Notes under the pieces: model-generated
Seen by the model: only the letters and a program-made list of their open reading frames with translations
Told to the model about the DNA's origin: nothing
Database searches by the model: none
Made by a program: the position numbers and the translations under genes
Shown: in pieces, positions 20,150-28,669 of the stretch
How positions within the stretch are numbered: the first letter of the stretch is position 1
Layout of the letters: each line of letters starts with the position of its first letter
Assembly: GCF_040796495.1 (NCBI RefSeq)
Contig: NZ_JBFNQN010000013.1
Coordinates: 1 to 64,000 of the forward strand
Length of the DNA: 64,000 nt
Direction of reading: 5' to 3'
Source of the DNA: Kineococcus endophyticus
GTDB lineage: Bacteria > Actinomycetota > Actinomycetes > Actinomycetales > Kineococcaceae

Positions 20150-20189
20150 GGGCTGCCGTCTCGTGTGACCACCGGGTGGTGACCTCGCG

Positions 20190-20729
20190 GTGAGACCGGG
20201 CGTACGACTCGCCGTCGACGTCGGCAGCGTCCGCGTCGGCCTGGCGGCGTGCGACCCTGCAGGCGTGATCGCCTCACCGCTGCGGACGCTCGTCCGCGAC
20301 GCCGAGCACGACGCCGACGTGGCCGAGGTCGCCGCCGAGGCGCGCGCGCGCGGTGCCGTGGAGGTCGTCGTCGGGTGGCCGCTGTCCCTCGACGGATCCG
20401 AGGGCCCGGCAGCCTTGCGCGCGGTGGAGTACGCCGACAAGATCAGGCGGTCCGTCCCCGGCGTCACCGTCCGGCTCGTCGACGAGCGGCTCAGCACCGT
20501 CGACGCGCACCGGGCGCTGCACGCGGCCGGGAAGAAGGAGAGGCAGTTCCGGGCGGTCGTCGACCAGGCGGCCGCCGTGGTCCTGCTGCAGGCAGCGCTC
20601 GACGCCGAGCGTGCAGGACACACGCCCGGACGGGTGGTGGAGGGACCGAAGGCACGCCGCAAACCGCGGCACCGCGGGCAGGGTGGGGCACGGACGCCGG
20701 ACCCCGGCGCCACGGAGGACGAGGGCTGA
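20190..20729 (+). CDS. ruvX: Putative pre-16S rRNA nuclease / Holliday junction resolvase-like YqgF
   Basis: A 179-residue protein of the RuvX/YqgF family with an RNase H-like fold; it matures 16S rRNA 5' ends in E. coli. The motifs visible are LAVDVGSVRVGLA (first acidic residue), VVGWPLSLDGSEG, LVDERLST and the final acidic residue in VVDQAAAVVLLQ. A basic, disordered tail of about 35 residues follows the domain. The start is GTG 20190. Its stop overlaps the mltG start by one base (TGATG). The position between alaS and mltG is conserved in actinobacteria. Confidence 0.9.
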   Translation: MRPGVRLAVDVGSVRVGLAACDPAGVIASPLRTLVRDAEHDADVAEVAAEARARGAVEVVVGWPLSLDGSEGPAALRAVEYADKIRRSVPGVTVRLVDERLSTVDAHRALHAAGKKERQFRAVVDQAAAVVLLQAALDAERAGHTPGRVVEGPKARRKPRHRGQGGARTPDPGATEDEG

Positions 20730-21832
20730 TGATGGACCTGATGGATCTTCCCGGCACGCACAACGGGGAGCCGGGCCGGCGGCGCGGTCTGCGCCGTCGT
20801 CGTGCGCTCGTCGCCATCGTGGCCGCGCTCGCCGTCATCGGCGGTGGCACGTGGGCGGCCTGGGGCACGCTGGGGCCCGTGGTCGCCCGGTTCACCGAGA
20901 GCGACGACTACGAGGGGACCGGGACGGGGGCGGTCGACGTCCGCATCGCCTCCGGCGACAGCGGCCGGACGATCGGGGCCAACCTGGCCGAGGCCGGCGT
21001 GGTCAAGTCCAGCAGCGCCTTCGTCGCCGCGTCCAGGGCGCAGCCGAAGATGGCCGGCATCCAGCCCGGCACGTACCGCCTCAAGGAGCACATGTCGGCC
21101 GCCGCCGCGGTCTCGCTCCTCCTGGACCCCGCCGCGAAGGTCACCACCCGGCTCACCGTGCCCGAGGGCCTCACCGTCAAGCAGGTCCTCGCGCTCGTGG
21201 AGAAGACCGTCGGGCTCCCCGCGGCCGACCTGGAGAAGGCGCTGGCCGACCCGGTCGCCCTCGGGCTGCCCGCCGCGGCGAACGGCAACGCCGAGGGCTA
21301 CCTCTTCCCGGCCACCTACTCCGTGAACCCCGGCGAGAGCGCCGCGGACGTCCTCAAGGCGATGGTCACGCAGGCGAACGCGGAGCTGACGAACCTCGGC
21401 GTGCCGCCCGAGCGGATGCACGACGTGGTCGTCGAGGCGAGCATCGCCCAGAAGGAGGCGCGCAGCGCCGAGGACATGGCGAAGGTGACGCGCGTCCTGG
21501 ACAACCGGATCGCGATCGGGATGCCCCTGCAGCTGGACTCGACGGTCAGCTACGCCGTCGGCGCGACGGGGAAGGTCACGACGACGGCCGCCCAGCGGGC
21601 GACCGACTCGCCGTACAACACCTACCTGCACCCGGGCCTGCCGGCCGGTCCCATCAGCAACCCCGGCGCGGACGCGCTGCGTGCTGCGCTCAGCCCCGCC
21701 GACGGCACGTGGCTGTACTTCGTCACGGTGGACCTGCAGACGGGGGAGACGCGCTTCGCCACGACCATCGCGGAGCACAACGCCAACGTGGCGCTCTTCC
21801 AGCAGTACCTGAAGGACCACCCGGAGCAGTGA
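20729..21832 (+). CDS. mltG: Endolytic murein transglycosylase MltG
   Basis: A 367-residue YceG/MltG family protein that cuts nascent peptidoglycan strands near the membrane. It has a short cytoplasmic tail, one membrane helix (about 25-45), a LysM-like part and the catalytic domain with Glu in EASIAQKEARS and the LQLDSTVSYA segment, then the YNTYLHPGLPAGPISNPG signature. The start is ATG 20729, overlapping the ruvX stop, with GGAGGACGAGG upstream; a second ATG follows directly. Many actinobacterial MltGs have longer cytoplasmic tails. The aroE GTG overlaps its stop. Confidence 0.92.
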   Translation: MMDLMDLPGTHNGEPGRRRGLRRRRALVAIVAALAVIGGGTWAAWGTLGPVVARFTESDDYEGTGTGAVDVRIASGDSGRTIGANLAEAGVVKSSSAFVAASRAQPKMAGIQPGTYRLKEHMSAAAAVSLLLDPAAKVTTRLTVPEGLTVKQVLALVEKTVGLPAADLEKALADPVALGLPAAANGNAEGYLFPATYSVNPGESAADVLKAMVTQANAELTNLGVPPERMHDVVVEASIAQKEARSAEDMAKVTRVLDNRIAIGMPLQLDSTVSYAVGATGKVTTTAAQRATDSPYNTYLHPGLPAGPISNPGADALRAALSPADGTWLYFVTVDLQTGETRFATTIAEHNANVALFQQYLKDHPEQ

Positions 21833-22689
21833 GGGCAGCGGTCTGCGGGTCGCCCATCGCGCACTCGCTCTCCCCGGCGCTGCACCGCGCCGCGTACGAG
21901 GCGCTCGGGCTGACCGGCTGGAGCTACGACCTCCTGGAGGTCGACGAGGAGCGGCTGCCGGCCGTCATCGGGTCGCTCGACGCCTCCTGGGCCGGGCTGA
22001 GCCTGACGATGCCGCTCAAGCAGGCCGTCGTCCCGCTCGTCGACGAGGTCAGCGACTTCGCGCGCGCCGTCGGGTCGGTCAACACCGTCGTCGTCACCCC
22101 GCGGCAGGACCGGCGGAACACGCCGGGGCGGCGCGGGGTGCGGTTGCGCGCCGAGAACACCGACGTGATGGGGCTCGTCACCGCCCTGGCCGAGGCCGGG
22201 GCTGAGCGGGTCACCCGCGGGGTCGTGCTGGGCGGGGGAGCGACGGCGAGGTCGGCCGTCGTCGCCCTGCTCCAGGCCGGCTGCCCCCGGCCCGTCGCCG
22301 TCGTCCGGTCCCCGGACCGAGCCGCCGAACTGCGCGGGGTCGCCGCGCGCCTCGGTGGGGAGGTCGAGATCCGCGACTGGTCCGAGCTCGCGGTGGCGCT
22401 GACGGCCGAGGTGGTCGTGTCCACCGTGCCCATCGGCGGGTCGCAGGCCATGACCGACGGGTTGCTGGACGCGTTCCGGCCGGTGTGGTGGCCGCTGCTG
22501 CTCGACGTCGTCTACGCGCCGTGGCCGACGCCGCTGGCCCAGCGCTGGGGCGGGCCCGTCGTGGGCGGCTTCGAGATGCTCCTGCACCAGGCCGTCGCCC
22601 AGGTCGAGCTCATGACCGGGCGCGAGGGTCCCGTCGAGGCCATGCGGGCGGCCGGGCTCGCCGCGCTGGCCGACCGCGCCCGGGCCTGA
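21829..22689 (+). CDS. aroE: Shikimate dehydrogenase
   Basis: A 286-residue enzyme that reduces 3-dehydroshikimate to shikimate with NADPH. The substrate-binding half shows GSPIAHSLSPALHRAAYE and the catalytic Lys in LTMPLKQAV. The NADP half shows VLGGGATARSAVVAL, and GGFEMLLHQAV near the end is the usual C-terminal signature. The start is GTG 21829, overlapping the mltG stop (GTGA). In many actinobacteria aroC, aroK and aroB lie close downstream. Here the pilus locus intervenes, aroK-like and aroB lie 14 kb away, and aroC is not in the window. Confidence 0.92.
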   Translation: MRAAVCGSPIAHSLSPALHRAAYEALGLTGWSYDLLEVDEERLPAVIGSLDASWAGLSLTMPLKQAVVPLVDEVSDFARAVGSVNTVVVTPRQDRRNTPGRRGVRLRAENTDVMGLVTALAEAGAERVTRGVVLGGGATARSAVVALLQAGCPRPVAVVRSPDRAAELRGVAARLGGEVEIRDWSELAVALTAEVVVSTVPIGGSQAMTDGLLDAFRPVWWPLLLDVVYAPWPTPLAQRWGGPVVGGFEMLLHQAVAQVELMTGREGPVEAMRAAGLAALADRARA

Positions 22690-22696
22690 TCAGCCC

Positions 22697-23344
22697 TCAG
22701 CCCGCGGTGAAGGCGGCCTTCGCGAGGTCCAGGGTGAACGTGACGTCCGGGGTGTCGTCGACCGTGCCGTAGTCGCTGTCGTCGGACGGGCGGGTCACCT
22801 GCGCGGTGATCTTCGCCGGTCCGGCCCCGAAGGCGCTGTCGCGGGGGAAGGCCTCCCAGTCCTCGACCGTCCCGCCCGGCCGGACCTCCTGCGCGCTCGG
22901 CTGGTCGCGCGTGCAGTGGGCGCTGCTGGCTCCCGCGCCGGCGCCGGAGAGGCGCATGGAGGCGCTCTGCCACTTCGTCAGGTCCACCGGCCCCGGGCAC
23001 GCCCACGTCACCGTCTGGCGGGAAAGGTTGGTCCAGGTGAGGTGGACCCGGACCTCGTCCTGACCGACCTCGGCCCGCGTCGCGGTCAGGGACCACTGCT
23101 CGGACGGTTCCTGCGTGAGCTGCGCCGCGGGGGCGCTCCCGTCCAGCTGGTACGTGCCCACGGCCGGGAGGTTCTTGGACGCGGCGTCGATCGCGCGCGC
23201 GTCCTTGGCCGAGCCGACGAGGAGGGTCGCGATGTAGACGAGGACGCCCACGGCGCCGATCCCCACGACCGCGGCCACCCAGCCGAGCCAGCTGCCGGGG
23301 GTGCGGGAGGGGGAGGTGGGGGTCAGCAGGTCCTGGTCGGTCAC
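22697..23344 (-). CDS. Membrane-anchored hypothetical protein, 215 aa
   Basis: An unrecognised protein with a short cytoplasmic N-terminus, one membrane helix (about 18-44, WLGWVAAVVGIGAVGVLVYIA) and an extracytoplasmic domain of about 170 residues. That domain contains two Cys (in TWACPGP and SAHCTRDQ) and looks like an immunoglobulin-like sandwich of the DUF4352 kind, with alternating strands and a final TPDVTFTLDLAKAAF segment. It converges on aroE (7-base gap) and diverges from pilT. No role can be assigned. Being next to the pilus locus may be chance. Confidence 0.7.
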   Translation of the reverse strand: MTDQDLLTPTSPSRTPGSWLGWVAAVVGIGAVGVLVYIATLLVGSAKDARAIDAASKNLPAVGTYQLDGSAPAAQLTQEPSEQWSLTATRAEVGQDEVRVHLTWTNLSRQTVTWACPGPVDLTKWQSASMRLSGAGAGASSAHCTRDQPSAQEVRPGGTVEDWEAFPRDSAFGAGPAKITAQVTRPSDDSDYGTVDDTPDVTFTLDLAKAAFTAG

Positions 23345-23433
23345 GGGCCCAGTGTCCGTCGTCCCCCTGGGAGATCACCCGCGGGGCCCGCGACGGCGCA
23401 CCACCCGATCGGGTCAAGGCCGTGATCGCCCGC

Positions 23434-23462
23434 CTCAAGCGCCCCCGGGGCCCGGCCGATGA
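23434..23462 (+). promoter_or_regulatory. Sigma-28-like promoter before pilT
   Basis: CTCAAG (23434-23439), 15-base spacer, GCCGATGA (23455-23462), ending 67 bases before the pilT ATG. The -10 part is one base from the sigma-28 consensus GCCGATAA. The same motif with 14-15-base spacing precedes pilA1, the minor pilin genes and pilM. Confidence 0.65.
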
Positions 23463-23529
23463 GCACTGGAGAGCGTCGGCAGACGGCTGTTCGCTCTGTC
23501 GTGCTCGAGGTCGGGCTGTGGGGAGCGAG

Positions 23530-24933
23530 ATGGACAACGCTGGACAGGGCGGGCAGCCCGTGGAGCCGTACGTCCCGACGAACATGCGGGCCGCGGGGGC
23601 CGACGGCGTGCCGTCGGCGCGCCCGAACATCAGCGCGCTGCTGAAGCAGCTGGAGAGCGACCAGGCCGTCATCGCGGCCCCCGCCCAGCCCGAGGGCTTC
23701 GCGCTCGCCCCCGCCGTCGACGAGCGTCCGCGGCACTCCTCCGCTCCCGCCGCTGCCCACGTCCCGGTGCAGGCCGCGCCGGTCGAGCCCGTGGCGGCCC
23801 AGCTGGCGCCCGCGGTGGACGAGTACGAGGTCTCCCCGCTCGTGACGAGCGGCGGCGAGGACCTCGACGTGCCCGTCCGCGTCAACGACGTCCTCATCAG
23901 CGCCCTCGAGATGGGCGCGTCCGACGTCCACCTGACCTCCGGAGCCCACCCCACCGTGCGTCTGTCCGGTGAGATGACGGCGATGGACGAGTACCCGAAG
24001 ATGACCTCGAAGAAGCTGCAGGAGGCGGTCTACGCCATCCTCACGCAGAAGCAGCGGGAGGTCTTCGAGTCCAACCTGGAACTCGACTTCGCCTACCAGG
24101 TGCCCGGGCACTCCCGGTTCCGCGTGAACGTCTACCGCCAGCGCGAGTCCGTGGGTGTCGCCTTCCGGCGCATCCCCTTCGAGATCAAGCCCCTCGAGGA
24201 CCTCGGCGTCCCGCCCGTCGTCGGGTCGTTCGCCGGCCTGCAGCGCGGTTTCGTCCTCGTGACCGGGCCGACCGGATCGGGGAAGTCGACGACGCTCGCC
24301 TCGATCGTCGACCTCGCGAACCGGACCCGCAAGGACCACATCATGACGGTCGAGGACCCCATCGAGTTCCTCCACCGCCACAAGAGCTGCATCGTCAACC
24401 AGCGCGAGGTGGGGGAGGACACCAAGTCCTTCGCCAACGCCCTCAAGCACGTGCTGCGCCAGGACCCCGACATCATCCTCGTCGGCGAGATGCGCGACCT
24501 CGAGACCATCTCGGTCGCCCTCACCGCCGCCGAGACCGGTCACCTGGTCTTCGGCACGCTGCACACCTCGAGCGCCGCGTCGACCATCGACCGCGTCATC
24601 GACGTGTTCCCGCCGCACCAGCAGACCCAGATCCGCACCCAGCTCGCCGGGGCCATCCAGGGCGTCGTCTGCCAGACCCTGTGCAAGCGCGCCGACGGCC
24701 GCGGCCGCGTCGTCGCCACCGAGGTCATGGTCGCCACCCCCGCCATCCGGAACCTCATCCGCGAGGGCAAGACCCACCAGATCGGCTCGGCCATGCAGGC
24801 CGGTGCGCAGTTCGGCATGCACACGCTCGACCAGCACCTGGCCGAACTCGTGCGCACCCGTCAGATCACGTTCGAACACGGCCTGGAGAAGTGCTCCGCC
24901 GCCGACGAGTTCCGTCGCCTGACCGGGCGCTGA
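23530..24933 (+). CDS. pilT: Type IV pilus retraction ATPase PilT
   Basis: A 467-residue secretion ATPase that powers pilus retraction. It has a PilT core with INDVLISALEMGASDVHLT, Walker A GPTGSGKST (about 247-255), the Asp box, Walker B DIILVGEMRD (about 314), the His box GHLVFGTLHT, and AIRNLIREGKTHQ, which is characteristic of PilT and not PilB. About 110 Ala/Pro-rich residues precede the core, an N-terminal extension absent from proteobacterial PilT. I chose ATG 23530 after GGGAGCGAG; the frame is open to 23422. pilC follows after 13 bases. No PilB gene is present in the window. Confidence 0.92.
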   Translation: MDNAGQGGQPVEPYVPTNMRAAGADGVPSARPNISALLKQLESDQAVIAAPAQPEGFALAPAVDERPRHSSAPAAAHVPVQAAPVEPVAAQLAPAVDEYEVSPLVTSGGEDLDVPVRVNDVLISALEMGASDVHLTSGAHPTVRLSGEMTAMDEYPKMTSKKLQEAVYAILTQKQREVFESNLELDFAYQVPGHSRFRVNVYRQRESVGVAFRRIPFEIKPLEDLGVPPVVGSFAGLQRGFVLVTGPTGSGKSTTLASIVDLANRTRKDHIMTVEDPIEFLHRHKSCIVNQREVGEDTKSFANALKHVLRQDPDIILVGEMRDLETISVALTAAETGHLVFGTLHTSSAASTIDRVIDVFPPHQQTQIRTQLAGAIQGVVCQTLCKRADGRGRVVATEVMVATPAIRNLIREGKTHQIGSAMQAGAQFGMHTLDQHLAELVRTRQITFEHGLEKCSAADEFRRLTGR

Positions 24934-24946
24934 GGAAGGACGAGAC

Positions 24947-26203
24947 ATGGCCACGATGACCAAGGCGCCGGCGCGGACGGGGCAGAAGACGTTCGACTAC
25001 TCGGTGCGTGACCGCTCCGGCAAGCTCATCACGGGGCAACTCGAGGCGTCGGACGTGCAGGCGGTCGTCAGCCGCCTGAAGAGCCAGGGCATGGCCCCGG
25101 TGTCGGTGAAGGAGTCCAGCGCCGGCAAGGGCATGCAGATGGAGATCAGCCTGCCCGGCGGAAACCGGGTCAAGCTGAAGGACCTCGCCCTGATGTCGCG
25201 GCAGTTCGCCACCATGGTGAGCTCGGGACTGACTCTGCTGAAGGCGCTGTCGATCCTGGCCGACCAGACCGAGAGCACGAAGCTCGCGGCCGTTCTCCAG
25301 GAGTGCCGCGCGGACGTGGAGTCCGGGACCGCCCTGTCGACGACCTTCGCCAAGCACCGGGACGTCTTCCCACCGCTCATGATCAACATGGTGCGCGCCG
25401 GCGAGGTCGGCGGATTCCTCGACCAGGTCCTCCTTCAGTTGGCGGAGAACTTCGAGAGCGAGGTCGCGCTGCGGGCCAAGGTGAAGTCCGCGATGACCTA
25501 CCCCGTCGTGGTGTTCGTCATCGCCATCATCGCGGTCGTGGCGATGCTGTTGTTCGTCGTGCCCGTCTTCGCCAAGATGTTCTCGGACATGGGTGGTGTC
25601 CTGCCGCTTCCGACGCAGATCCTTGTGTGGATGTCCCACGGGATGACGTATGCCGCGCCGGTGGGTGTCGTCCTGGTGATCCTCTTCCCGGTCCTGTGGA
25701 AGAAGGTCAAGGACCGCCGCAAGGTGCGCGAGTTCGTCGATCCCCTCAAGCTCAAGGTGCCGGTCTTCGGGATGCTTGCCCAGAAGATCGCCTTGTCCCG
25801 GTTCACCCGCAACCTCGGCACGATGCTCAAGTCCGGGGTACCGATCCTGCAGTCGTTGGAGATCGTCGGTGATGCGAGCGGCAACGTCGTCATCGAACGG
25901 GCGGCCAAGGACGTCATGGAGAGCGTCCGGTCCGGCCGGCCCCTGGCTGCACCCCTCGCGGAGCACGCCGTCTTCCCGGCCATGGTGGTGCAGATGATGA
26001 GCGTCGGTGAGGACACCGGTGCGCTCGACGCCATGCTGTACAAGATCTCTGAGTTCTACGACCAGGAGGTCGAGGCGACGACCGAGGCTCTGACAAGCCT
26101 CATCGAGCCCATCATGATCGCCTTCCTGGGGGGCATCGTCGGCGCGATGATCGTGGCCATGTACCTGCCCATCTTCAAGGTCATGGACCTCGTCCAGGGC
26201 TGA
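24947..26203 (+). CDS. pilC: Type IV pilus inner-membrane platform protein PilC
   Basis: A 418-residue GspF/PilC family membrane protein that couples the cytoplasmic ATPases to the growing pilus. Two repeated cytoplasmic domains (about 70-195 and 275-400) each precede hydrophobic segments; strong helices are at about 185-215, 225-255 and 380-410. The first repeat contains LMSRQFATMVSSGLTLLKAL and the second FTRNLGTMLKSGVPILQSL. The start is ATG 24947 with GAGGAAGGA upstream. A strong terminator follows the stop, so pilT-pilC form one unit. Confidence 0.93.
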   Translation: MATMTKAPARTGQKTFDYSVRDRSGKLITGQLEASDVQAVVSRLKSQGMAPVSVKESSAGKGMQMEISLPGGNRVKLKDLALMSRQFATMVSSGLTLLKALSILADQTESTKLAAVLQECRADVESGTALSTTFAKHRDVFPPLMINMVRAGEVGGFLDQVLLQLAENFESEVALRAKVKSAMTYPVVVFVIAIIAVVAMLLFVVPVFAKMFSDMGGVLPLPTQILVWMSHGMTYAAPVGVVLVILFPVLWKKVKDRRKVREFVDPLKLKVPVFGMLAQKIALSRFTRNLGTMLKSGVPILQSLEIVGDASGNVVIERAAKDVMESVRSGRPLAAPLAEHAVFPAMVVQMMSVGEDTGALDAMLYKISEFYDQEVEATTEALTSLIEPIMIAFLGGIVGAMIVAMYLPIFKVMDLVQG

Positions 26204-26218
26204 CCACGACCCCTTCCC

Positions 26219-26258
26219 GACGGCCCGTGAGCTCCGTGCTCACGGGCCGTCGTCGTTC
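26219..26258 (+). terminator. Intrinsic terminator after pilC
   Basis: GACGGCCCGTGAGC (26219-26232) pairs perfectly with GCTCACGGGCCGTC (26238-26251) around a five-base loop, followed by GTCGTTC. It separates pilT-pilC from the pilin genes. Confidence 0.85.
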
Positions 26259-26303
26259 CCCCGCAAAGGCATTCACCCAGTCGTGTGATCGGGCGTCCGG
26301 TCG

Positions 26304-26331
26304 CTCAAGGTCTCGCGGGCCTGGCCGATGA
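26304..26331 (+). promoter_or_regulatory. Sigma-28-like promoter before pilA1
   Basis: CTCAAG (26304-26309), 14-base spacer, GCCGATGA (26324-26331). The pilA1 ATG is 66 bases further on. It stands between the pilC terminator and the pilin gene, as expected for a separate promoter. Confidence 0.65.
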
Positions 26332-26396
26332 CATAGGTACAAGAGCCGATGCGCACCCGCGAGCGGCTCCGGAACTCACTGAAGGGGAGCATTCGA

Positions 26397-26831
26397 ATGC
26401 TCGCTCGCATCCGCAAGGCCATGGACGAGAAGGACCAGGGCTTCACCCTGATCGAGCTGCTCGTCGTCATGATCATCATCGGGATCCTGGCCGCGATCGC
26501 CATCCCGACGTTCCTGAACCAGCGCAACAAGGGCTACGACACGCAGGCGAAGAGCGACATCCGCGCCGCCCAGACGGAGATCGAGACCGCGTTCACCGAC
26601 ACCCAGGCTTACCCGGCCACCGGCAAGGTCACCTACACTGGTACCGGCGCCAAGCCGGCGGACGCAATCTGGATCAAGAAGTCCGCGAGCACGGACGGGG
26701 ACATCGTCTACAAGCTGACTGGCAGCGACTACTGCGCTGCGGTCAAGTCCAAGTCGGGGTCCTTCTTCAAGGTGACCAACACCGACTCCGGTGTTGTCAA
26801 GGTCGACCAGGCCACCAACCCCTGCGCCTGA
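26397..26831 (+). CDS. pilA: Type IV pilin (probable major pilin)
   Basis: A 144-residue class III prepilin. The prepilin peptidase site is G15|F16 in KDQGFTLIELLVV, with the conserved Glu five residues in, followed by the hydrophobic stalk helix ending AIPTFLNQR. The globular part is small, with a C-terminal pair of Cys (113 and 143) likely to form the D-loop disulfide. I chose ATG 26397, directly after AGGGGAG, rather than the frame opening at 26349. Its own sigma-28-like promoter and a GAAA-loop terminator right after the gene suggest a separately abundant transcript, as expected for the major pilin. Confidence 0.92.
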   Translation: MLARIRKAMDEKDQGFTLIELLVVMIIIGILAAIAIPTFLNQRNKGYDTQAKSDIRAAQTEIETAFTDTQAYPATGKVTYTGTGAKPADAIWIKKSASTDGDIVYKLTGSDYCAAVKSKSGSFFKVTNTDSGVVKVDQATNPCA

Positions 26832-26847
26832 CGACAGGCCAGTCAAG

Positions 26848-26880
26848 CGGCGCCCGGGAAACCGGGCGCCGTTTGATGTT
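26848..26880 (+). terminator. GNRA-loop terminator between the two pilin genes
   Basis: CGGCGCCCGG (26848-26857) pairs with CCGGGCGCCG (26862-26871) around a GAAA loop and is followed by TTTGATGTT. It probably limits read-through from pilA1 to the second pilin gene, giving a high pilA1 to pilA2 ratio. Confidence 0.85.
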
Positions 26881-26895
26881 TCCGGAGGAGGAGAC

Positions 26896-27327
26896 GTGTT
26901 TTCTCGCGAGGACAGTGCGGACTCGGAAGGGTTCACGCTCATCGAGCTGCTCGTCGTCATGATCATCATCGGAGTACTGGCAGCGATTGCGGTGCCCACA
27001 TTCCTCGCCCAACGGACAAAAGCGTTCGACTCACAGGCCCGCGCCGACGTCCGGGCAGCCCAGAACGAGATTGAGACCTACCGCGCGGGCTCGCAAACGC
27101 TCCCGGACTCGGTGACGTGGGCGACATCCTCTCCGGCGGGAGCAACAACCGTCACCGTCAAGCGGTCCAAGGACGTCCCGGCCGACGCGTCTTCCCTGCT
27201 CTACCTGTCCAGCGGTGACTCCTACTGCGTCTCCGTGCACTCGCGCTCCGGCAACTGGCTCGCCATCGCGAGCGACCGGGCTGGGGTCAACGTCCAGACC
27301 GCAGCCTGCAGTTCGGCGACGGGCTGA
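26896..27327 (+). CDS. Second type IV pilin (pilin paralogue)
   Basis: A 143-residue prepilin very similar to the first at the N-terminus: cleavage site G12|F13 in SEGFTLIELLVV, then a stalk helix almost identical to that of pilA1. The globular part differs, but keeps the SYC...C arrangement (Cys 111 and 138). The start is GTG 26896, directly after the strong GGAGGAGGAG site. It has no promoter of its own that I can see and lies behind a terminator, so it is likely made at a lower level by read-through. It may be a minor or alternative pilin. Confidence 0.88.
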   Translation: MFSREDSADSEGFTLIELLVVMIIIGVLAAIAVPTFLAQRTKAFDSQARADVRAAQNEIETYRAGSQTLPDSVTWATSSPAGATTVTVKRSKDVPADASSLLYLSSGDSYCVSVHSRSGNWLAIASDRAGVNVQTAACSSATG

Positions 27328-27361
27328 GGTTGACCCGAACGAGGGCTAGCGTGACTGCCCG

Positions 27362-27390
27362 CTCAAGGCGCGCACGGGGCTTTCCGATCA
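27362..27390 (+). promoter_or_regulatory. Sigma-28-like promoter before the minor pilin genes
   Basis: CTCAAG (27362-27367), 15-base spacer, TCCGATCA (27383-27390), ending 64 bases before the ATG at 27455. The -10 is further from GCCGATAA than in the other copies, but the -35 and the spacing are exact. Confidence 0.6.
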
Positions 27391-27454
27391 CCAATGCACG
27401 ACCCACGCGCAGCTGCACGGCGGCGCGTCCCACCTCGACACCCAGGAGTCGACC

Positions 27455-28669
27455 ATGCCGCGTCTGCGCCCCGCGGACGACCGCGACGCCGGCTTCTCGC
27501 TCGTCGAGGTCGTCGTCGCTCTACTCCTCCTCTCGCTCGTCGCGGCCAGCAGCGCGGCCTTCTTCCTGCGCAGCTCCATCGCGTCCAGCGAGCAGCAGCG
27601 CAACCAGGCCGCCTCGGCTCTCGCGACGCAGGCTATGGAGACGGCACGGTCCGTGCGACCCGCGTACCTGGTGCAGGGCCGGAACACGGCGCTGGTCCAG
27701 GCCCAGTGGACCGCCTCAAGCAGCCCGCAGAAGTCGGACACGTTCCCGACTTCTGACGCCGCCGCGAATGCATCCGCGACGCCGATGCTGCCGATGACCA
27801 CTTCGACGACCGTGTCGGGCGAGACCTACTCCGTCTCGACGTTGGTCGGGGTCTGCTTCCGCCTCCGCGCCGTGAGCTCGGACACGTGCACCAAGGCCGG
27901 TGCCGGGAACGCCAACACGACCCCGTCGGGCTACGTGAGGATGTACCGCGTCATGGTGGACGTGTCCTGGTCCACCGGCAACGCGAACCGCTGCAGCAGT
28001 GGGACGTGCACGTTCCGGACCTCGAGCCTGGTGGACCCCACCGCCGAACTGCGCTGGAGTGTGACGCCGGCGCCGGTCATTGAGCCCAGCACTCAGGGGA
28101 CGACCGCGCAGACGACCTCGTCTGCCATCACGCTGGACACGCTCGTCAACGCCGGCAACACGGACCAGAACTCCCGTCTGGTGGTCAGCTCCGTGAACGA
28201 CGGAGGAGGCGTCTTCAAGATCGATGGCGTCCCCTACAGCTCCCCCACTAAGGTCGTGGGCAGCACGCTGACCTTCACACCGCCTCTCAACACGGTGGGG
28301 ACGTACAGCGTGCGCTGGTTCGTGCGCAACGCAGACGGGCAGGCGTCCAAGACGGTCGCCATCACCATTCCCGTCGCCCCGGTCGCGAGCGCGGACTCGA
28401 TCACCGTCTCCAGGACCCTCTTGGCCGGCACCACCATCGATCCGTTGGCCAACGACAAGCCGAACTCGGGCACGTCCGTCCTGGTGACCACGCCCGTGCG
28501 CACAGGAGGGTCTTGCGTGTTGACGCGCATCGGCACTAGCAACAAGTTCTCCGTCTCGACCCCGAAGGTCACGGACAGCTGCAGTTTCACGTACACGGTG
28601 CAGGGCGCCGGAACGAACAGTGCCCTCGTCACGACCGCGACCGCCCTCACGATCAACGTGATCGCGTGA
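27455..28669 (+). CDS. PilV-like minor pilin with C-terminal beta-domain extension
   Basis: A 404-residue prepilin-like protein. The N-terminus carries a cleavage site G13|F14 in DAGFSLVEVVVALLLL and a stalk helix, as in PilV-type minor pilins that prime pilus assembly. It is far longer than a usual PilV: after about residue 205 come roughly 200 Thr/Val/Ser-rich residues that read as two immunoglobulin- or cadherin-like modules (TFTPPLNTVGTYSVRW and DPLANDKPNSGTS segments). These would project from the pilus tip. The next gene overlaps its stop by GTGA. Confidence 0.75.
   Translation: MPRLRPADDRDAGFSLVEVVVALLLLSLVAASSAAFFLRSSIASSEQQRNQAASALATQAMETARSVRPAYLVQGRNTALVQAQWTASSSPQKSDTFPTSDAAANASATPMLPMTTSTTVSGETYSVSTLVGVCFRLRAVSSDTCTKAGAGNANTTPSGYVRMYRVMVDVSWSTGNANRCSSGTCTFRTSSLVDPTAELRWSVTPAPVIEPSTQGTTAQTTSSAITLDTLVNAGNTDQNSRLVVSSVNDGGGVFKIDGVPYSSPTKVVGSTLTFTPPLNTVGTYSVRWFVRNADGQASKTVAITIPVAPVASADSITVSRTLLAGTTIDPLANDKPNSGTSVLVTTPVRTGGSCVLTRIGTSNKFSVSTPKVTDSCSFTYTVQGAGTNSALVTTATALTINVIA

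Noticed and set aside
17282-21820. Long minus-strand open frame continuing upstream of the GH65 gene across alaS, ruvX and mltG
   Set aside because: It is a GC-driven shadow: it lies antisense to clearly conserved genes, and the GH65 protein has a natural start with a ribosome site at 17281.
23530-24933. Calling the single ATPase PilB
   Set aside because: It has the PilT-type AIRNLIRE motif and lacks the long N-terminal MshEN-type region and Cys motif of PilB.
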